A stretch of DNA of 64,000 bases. Source: Flammula alnicola. Taxonomy: Eukaryota; Basidiomycota; Agaricomycetes; Agaricales; Strophariaceae. This document shows positions 60,704 to 64,000 of this stretch, piece after piece (position 1 is the first letter of the stretch; each line of letters opens with the position of its first letter). The notes beneath the pieces were generated by a model that was not told where the DNA came from, did not search any database, and worked only from the letters and a program-made list of their open reading frames with translations. The stretch is from NCBI GenBank assembly GCA_015499995.1, contig JADNRV010000145.1:1-64000 (forward strand), read 5' to 3'. Position numbers and translations under genes: made by a program.

Positions 60704-63700
60704 CTATCTAGCCACTGCCCTTCTGTAGGCCTCTTCAATTTGCCTCTCTTCTTCCATCTTCGCTGCCGACTTTGAGGTTCGTGGACGCAGAGTTCGTGTC
60801 GAGGGAGGTGTCATCGTTGCAACAGGAGCCGCCTTCGCTCGTACCCGTTTGCTCGGCGAAGGCTTATGTGCCTCGTCTTCGTCGCCCGAGGCCTCAGAAG
60901 CGGAATCGACCTCCTCCTTTCTCGCTCGTTTTCCTTTTGTCCTCGTCGCAGCGGGGCGTTTCACTGACGACGCCGTTGAATTAGCCTTTCTTCGAGTCAG
61001 GGACGACTGTCCACTTCTGTTGCTTGAGGGATTGTTGGGGGCTGATACTTTGGACGGAAGGGTAATCTTAATCGTCGTCTTCTCAACTGTAGCTGGCGGC
61101 GATGTCATAATTACCTCTCCTTCATGGCTGTCGGGCGTGTTTTCATCAGCAGCTACAGCGGTATGCTGTCGTGCTGCCTCTTCAGCCATTTGCTGCAAAG
61201 TCTTGGGCACGTGATGGCTAACAGCATCGGCCGATGGAATTATTTCCTCCATCTCAGAGTCCACGTCCATAGTTTCGAGATCATATGTAATGAAATCGGG
61301 TCCTTCACTTGAAGTTTCTTCCAACTCATCTGCGATTTTCGGCAAGATGCGGGAAGAAGAGGGCGGAGGAGACAGGACAACGTGTGTATTTTTGGGCAGA
61401 TAGAATGCCTGTACCACTTTATCGGCCCCAGCGAGGAAGCCACCAGCAGAATCCGATGGATCATCCTGTGAAAGGCAGTGCTTCAATAAACCCTGCTTGG
61501 TGATTATGGACAGAGAAGAAGGACGAACATGAGGTGTATCTTCCTTCGATTCATCTTCGTTATCATGAGAGAGGTGCTGCTTCTCATTTGGCTTAGTCGC
61601 ATACTGATCTTGAAGGCGTTGCCGTATTCGGAGACCGTGAATCAAGCGGGTCCACTGCTTGAGGACCCGATCCTCTCGTTTGATCCTAGCTTTCTCGTCT
61701 GCTTCTTGTTCGGCTTCCCAGAAGGCCTACGGGAAGAGACACGTGAGTTTGACGATATGAAATGGAAAGGAACAAGAGGCGATCATCACCTCCAATATGG
61801 TTGCTTCATTTTCAGCCGCGACAACGATCCCTTCAACTATGGGAAACGCTCGGCGCTTTTTGAATTCAAAACCAGTCTATAAGGGAAATGTCGAATATAG
61901 TTGGGAGATTCCAGCCCAGAATCAGTCAAAGGCCCACACAGCACTCAATAGAATAGAGACAATGAGGATGAATAACCCCACGCACCACAGCTTCGGCATG
62001 GTCAAACCCTAGTTTTCTTGCTATTTTGGCAACGCCCTTGACTGTGTATTCCAAGCCAACGTTAGCCCTCGACCTCTCAGCAGCACGAGTACAGAGATAG
62101 ACTGACAAGGTATATGCACTGCCCCTTTCGGCAGCATGGACGGCACGTATAGGTCAATATTTCCAAAGTTGTTCTTGGGAACTTTCCCCTGGTCATGAAG
62201 AGTTATTCAGTTCTGACTTCGCTGTTTGTGGCAAGAAAAATTAGCTCACATCAACCACAGGTGGAGGAATATATGGTTCCGTCTGCGAATATGCGTACAG
62301 CCCTGCATGACTTCCGACCCAGAACTCGAGGTACGTTCGGCATTTGGTCCGTCTGGCCAGCCACCCTCAGCTCATCCTTGAGGACTTCAAGTTCCCGCAT
62401 TCGATTGACAGTTCCAACTCGGACTTTGACCATCTTCATTGGCTGCTCGCCTGCCTTGACCGTCCTTCCCATATTTCGCATCCAGTTTTCTGCTGTCTTA
62501 AGAGAGACGACGGAGGAGCGTGGGTAGACAGGCTCTCCTCTGAACTTTCCCAGTTCCGGTGTGGCAGGTGGTGGAGGTGTATTGTCTCCGTTTGCTTGAG
62601 GTGTCGAGTAAGTACGTATCTGAGAAACCCTTTGAGAATAAGAGTATCCATCGAAGAAGAATCACGTACAGTGGATGATCCTTGAAACCGCCCATGGTGG
62701 TGGGCATGCCTTCCATCATCTGCGCCGTTTCAAATTCCTGGTCTTCCAAGTCATCGCGATGCTTTTCAAAAACATTAGCATTTATTGAATTCATTGCAAA
62801 GTTTCCCTACCAGTCGATAGGGCCTTTCGATGGAACTAACCACTTTATCCCACCAAGCTTGCCTTCCTTTGCCACCGCCGCCGACATTCGGAGCATTGCT
62901 ACCTCCTTGAACCTTGCTACTTTTGCCCCATATTCCTTAGCATATCTTCGAGTAACATCTCTCGCATATCCATCTTCCTCGAAGGCTATCACATAAACCA
63001 TCCGATTCTCCACTTTGGTGCCAGGAGTTCTACGGTTGGTTATAACAGACGGAGCATTGCCACCAGGATATAGGGACGACTGTGTCATTGGATTGGGTTG
63101 ATACTTGAAGGCGTCGGGTCGAAACTTTTTCGTTTGTTAACCAGTCCACGAATTGGGTCTATTGGAAACCATCTCGAGTCTGGTCGAGAGAAAACCTCCG
63201 TCCAGTATACAGGAGGCGTCGTCAATGGATCGGGCGAAGCTGGGAAGGGCCAATTAGACGATATAGAGCATGAAATGCGCAAAACATACCCAGCTTCCTC
63301 GGCGCTCCCAGGACATTTCCTTTGCTTTTCGTTTTCCGCAACTTGACAACTGGCTTTGCCTTCTGTTTCCCTTTTGCCTTTTCGCTCTTCGGTGGTACGG
63401 AGCCTCCATCGAGTCGGCGTCCGCTGTCGAGCCCTTCTTGATCCCAGTGAGATCCCGAAGGTCCTCCCACAGCTTCTTCAGCCTCGTTCTCGTGCACTAT
63501 GATCTCTTTTCCCTTCCCCTTTGGCTTTCTCTCATATTGAGGCCTAGGTTTTCCGACCCCTGCCTGCCATGGAACACTTTGCACACTGACGACCAGCCTG
63601 GCCGGAATTCCGAGACCCCTGCACAGCGCAGTGAAGAGTTGCGCGCTCGTGTCCCTCGACCCACTACGCATGAGAGCGTGCTTCATGAGGCTTTGGAACT

Positions 63701-64000
63701 TCGAATGGTCTCTGCCTCGTCATCCATGATATCCTGGAGAGTTTCAACATCCAATGTTGCCTCAGGGTCGTCCTCGTCCTTTATGTGCAACCCGCGAACT
63801 TCAAGTCGTCGTTGTATTTCGTCGAAAGTGCGGTTACGGACATGTCCTTCCGGTATCACTTCAAAGAAAGTATTAGCCCACCAGTTCGTAAGTCCCTCCA
63901 TGGCTCGCTCAAACATTCGGCCTCGTTGATGCTGATCCGGTACGCGAGACTTGTGGATGGCACCAAAGGCCATTTGCAAATTGAGCGGTGTGAGAGAAAG
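60704..64000 (-). CDS. RAD4: RAD4/XPC DNA damage recognition protein (partial, N-terminus beyond window)
   Basis: Damage sensor that starts global nucleotide excision repair. The window holds the transglutaminase-like part and the beta-hairpin domains; the 5' end lies beyond 64000. Seen in order: ALMRSGSRDTSAQLFTALCR, LGIPARLVVSVQSVPW, basic linker, VYWTEVFSRPDSRWFPIDP, ENRMVYVIAFEEDGYARDV, then hairpin domains 1-3 with EGMPTTMGGFKDHPLYV, LGKFRGEPVYPRSSVVSLKT, AENWMRNMGR, NNFGNIDLYVPSMLPKGAVH, ARKLGFDHAEAV and FEFKKRRAFPIVEG. After the repair core the C-terminal tail of more than 300 residues is acidic and basic low complexity, ending EEAYRRAVAR. Short introns throughout. Confidence 0.92.

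Overview
The window is nuclear DNA of a filamentous basidiomycete, most likely an agaricomycete. Genes are split by many GT-AG introns of about 50-60 nt, and the conserved proteins read most naturally as mushroom-type versions of fungal families. No bacterial or organellar features were seen.

Layout. 1-5409 holds a decayed alpha/beta hydrolase and a Git1-like MFS transporter, both on the minus strand. 5410-33315 is three head-to-tail copies of one 9.3-kb mobile unit (9303, 9292 and 9308 bp between equivalent junction points). Each unit carries, in order: an unrecognised plus-strand gene; a minus-strand XPG/Rad2-type structure-specific nuclease; a GC-rich cluster of short palindromes with captured pieces of a casein kinase I gene and a P-type ATPase gene; and a minus-strand Crypton-type tyrosine recombinase with a C-terminal GCR1_C-like DNA-binding domain. 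All four array junctions share TAT, and each unit has 14-bp subterminal inverted repeats, as expected if circles integrated site-specifically end to end. Copies 1 and 3 keep intact main genes. Copy 2 is peppered with short indels that may be consensus errors.

33316-64000 is ordinary chromosome: the AMPK/SNF1 beta subunit (minus); a tandem pair of plus-strand genes that fuse a TKL-like protein kinase to an RRM-like plus YTH RNA-binding module; an NTA1-like N-terminal amidase (plus); a RecQ helicase (minus); methylthioribulose-1-phosphate dehydratase MDE1 (minus); a GH27 alpha-galactosidase (plus); a PAS-domain protein (minus); the tRNA m1A58 methyltransferase subunit TRM61 (plus); and the nucleotide-excision-repair protein RAD4/XPC (minus, running off the right end).

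Two things stand out. One is the tandem cargo-bearing Crypton array. The other is the kinase-RRM-YTH pair, whose two members share a 20-bp GATA-containing element about 100 nt upstream of each start codon, suggesting a co-regulated kinase that may read m6A or related RNA marks. All functions are inferred from sequence features and family knowledge; no searches were run.
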